From: Acidobacteriota bacterium
Lineage (GTDB): Bacteria > Acidobacteriota > Terriglobia > Bryobacterales > Bryobacteraceae
Direction: 5' to 3'
DNA: 7,040 bases
NCBI GenBank assembly: GCA_016871135.1
Contig: VFZQ01000278.1
Location: 1 to 7,040 of the forward strand
Positions within the stretch are counted from its first letter, which is position 1. Every line of letters begins with the position of its first letter. The notes beneath the pieces were generated by a model. That model worked only from the letters and a program-made list of their open reading frames with translations, had not been told where the DNA came from and made no database searches. Made by a program: the position numbers and the translations under genes. Positions 6,213 through 7,040 of the stretch are shown one piece after another.

Positions 6213-7040
6213 GTCAGCCTTGTCGCATAGACCACCAACCGACCCTCAGACACTCGCCCATCGCGTGCGACTGCACGCCCTCCATATGACATCCAAAGGG
6301 CGTTCAAGTCACATCGGATCGGTACTTTCGTGCGCAGACATTCTCGCAACACTTTACGGGCGTGTCATGCGAATTCGTCCGTCGGAACCGCGATGGATCG
6401 ATCGAGACCGTTTCATCATGAGCAAGGGCCACGCTGGTGCCGGTGTCTACGCAACGCTTGCCGAGTGTGGATTCTTCCCCATCGAGCGATTGGAGGAACA
6501 CTGTCGGAACGGGTCCGTGCTCTGCGGGCACGTGGCTGTGCATGGCGTTCCTGGTGTGGAGTTCTCGACGGGTTCGCTCGGGCATGGACTGCCCGTGGGT
6601 GTGGGAATGGCCTATGCCCTGAACGCAAAGAAGTCGCCTAGCCGAACGTTCGTGCTCTTGAGTGACGGGGAGTTGGACGAGGGATCAAACTGGGAGGCAA
6701 TGCTCTTTGCCGCCCATCATCGCTTGTCCGGTCTTTGCGGCATCATCGATTACAACAAGATCCAGAGTCTTGCGCCGGTTGCCGACACACTCGGATTGGA
6801 GCCTCTTGCCGACAAGTTGCGAGCCTTTGGCTGGACTGTCCGAGAGTGTGACGGTCATGATCACGCAGACATCGAGACCGCATTGCAGGCTCCGCTTGGG
6901 CACGCACCGCTGATGATCATCGCACACACCGTGAAGGGGCGCGGAGTCAGCTTCATGGAGCACTCGGTGCTTTGGCACTATCGGAGCCCACAGGGTGATG
7001 AACTGGCTGCAGCCCTCGCCGAACTCGGGGGGTCTGCCCA
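6205..7040 (+). CDS. Transketolase N-terminal subunit (TPP-binding half of a split transketolase), cut by window end
   Basis: The gene runs off the right edge with 278 open codons counted from TTG 6205. It shows the N-terminal half of transketolase: GRSSHIGSVLSCADIL (32-47; His36 aligns with the first active-site histidine), FIMSKGHAGAGVYA (70-83), STGSLGHGLPVGVGMAYA (121-138), the TPP/Mg motif SDGELDEGSNWEA (153-165) closed by IIDYNKIQS (180-188, Asn184 as metal ligand), and HTVKGRGVSFME (241-252). Ser153 replaces the first Gly of the canonical GDG. With TPP it would carry two-carbon ketol units, but it needs the C-terminal half, expected just downstream as a separate gene. The start is uncertain: TTG 6205 overlaps the methyltransferase stop by eight bases; TTG 6220 and GTG 6265 are alternatives. 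ATG 6286 would remove the conserved helix before SSHIGS. In this locus a role in making an unusual sugar, not central metabolism, is plausible. Confidence 0.88.
   Translation, partial: MSKSALSHRPPTDPQTLAHRVRLHALHMTSKGRSSHIGSVLSCADILATLYGRVMRIRPSEPRWIDRDRFIMSKGHAGAGVYATLAECGFFPIERLEEHCRNGSVLCGHVAVHGVPGVEFSTGSLGHGLPVGVGMAYALNAKKSPSRTFVLLSDGELDEGSNWEAMLFAAHHRLSGLCGIIDYNKIQSLAPVADTLGLEPLADKLRAFGWTVRECDGHDHADIETALQAPLGHAPLMIIAHTVKGRGVSFMEHSVLWHYRSPQGDELAAALAELGGSA

Noticed and set aside
6304..6978. Several short frames on both strands between 6304 and 6978
   Set aside because: All overlap the uninterrupted transketolase frame, which carries every expected motif; the short frames show none.

Overview
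The window is a run of eight plus-strand genes from a cell-surface polysaccharide locus (O-antigen, capsule or exopolysaccharide type) of a GC-rich bacterium. Most of it has a strong third-position G/C bias (for example 50 of 60 bases are G/C at 4501-4560). The gene set suggests a Gram-negative organism, but nothing here fixes a genus. No rRNA, tRNA, CRISPR array, insertion sequence or convincing terminator was seen, and there is no gene-free stretch over 300 bases.

Layout. 3-314: 3' end of a left-handed beta-helix N-acetyltransferase. 311-1414: DegT-family PLP sugar aminotransferase. 1416-2684: GT4-like glycosyltransferase. 2681-3769: FkbM-type methyltransferase with an extra N-terminal nucleotide-binding-like domain. 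3750-4400: initiating phosphoglycosyl transferase of the monotopic bacterial sugar transferase family. 4397-5425: aldo/keto reductase. After a 52-base gap come 5478-6212, a TylF/MycF-type methyltransferase, and about 6205-7040, the N-terminal (TPP-binding) subunit of a split transketolase, cut by the window end. The first six genes overlap by 4-20 bases or are one base apart, which indicates a single transcript with translational coupling.

How they may work together (inference). The aminotransferase and acetyltransferase form a pair that makes a 3-acetamido-3-deoxy sugar nucleotide. The aminotransferase lysine motif looks most like the dTDP-3-keto-6-deoxyhexose 3-aminotransferases (QdtB/FdtB/DesV/TylB type), so a dTDP-Qui3NAc- or Fuc3NAc-like product is the first guess. 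The phosphoglycosyl transferase loads the first sugar phosphate onto undecaprenyl phosphate, and the GT4 enzyme adds a later sugar. The two methyltransferases would O-methylate the glycan or a sugar precursor. The aldo/keto reductase and the transketolase subunit point to an unusual, reduced or two-carbon-modified monosaccharide.

The last two genes have clearly lower GC (29 of 60 at 5761-5820, 34 of 60 at 6661-6720) and follow the only real intergenic gap, so they may be a separately acquired module. All protein families are recognisable. The novelty, if any, lies in the sugar chemistry implied by the transketolase and the combination of genes, not in an unknown protein class.
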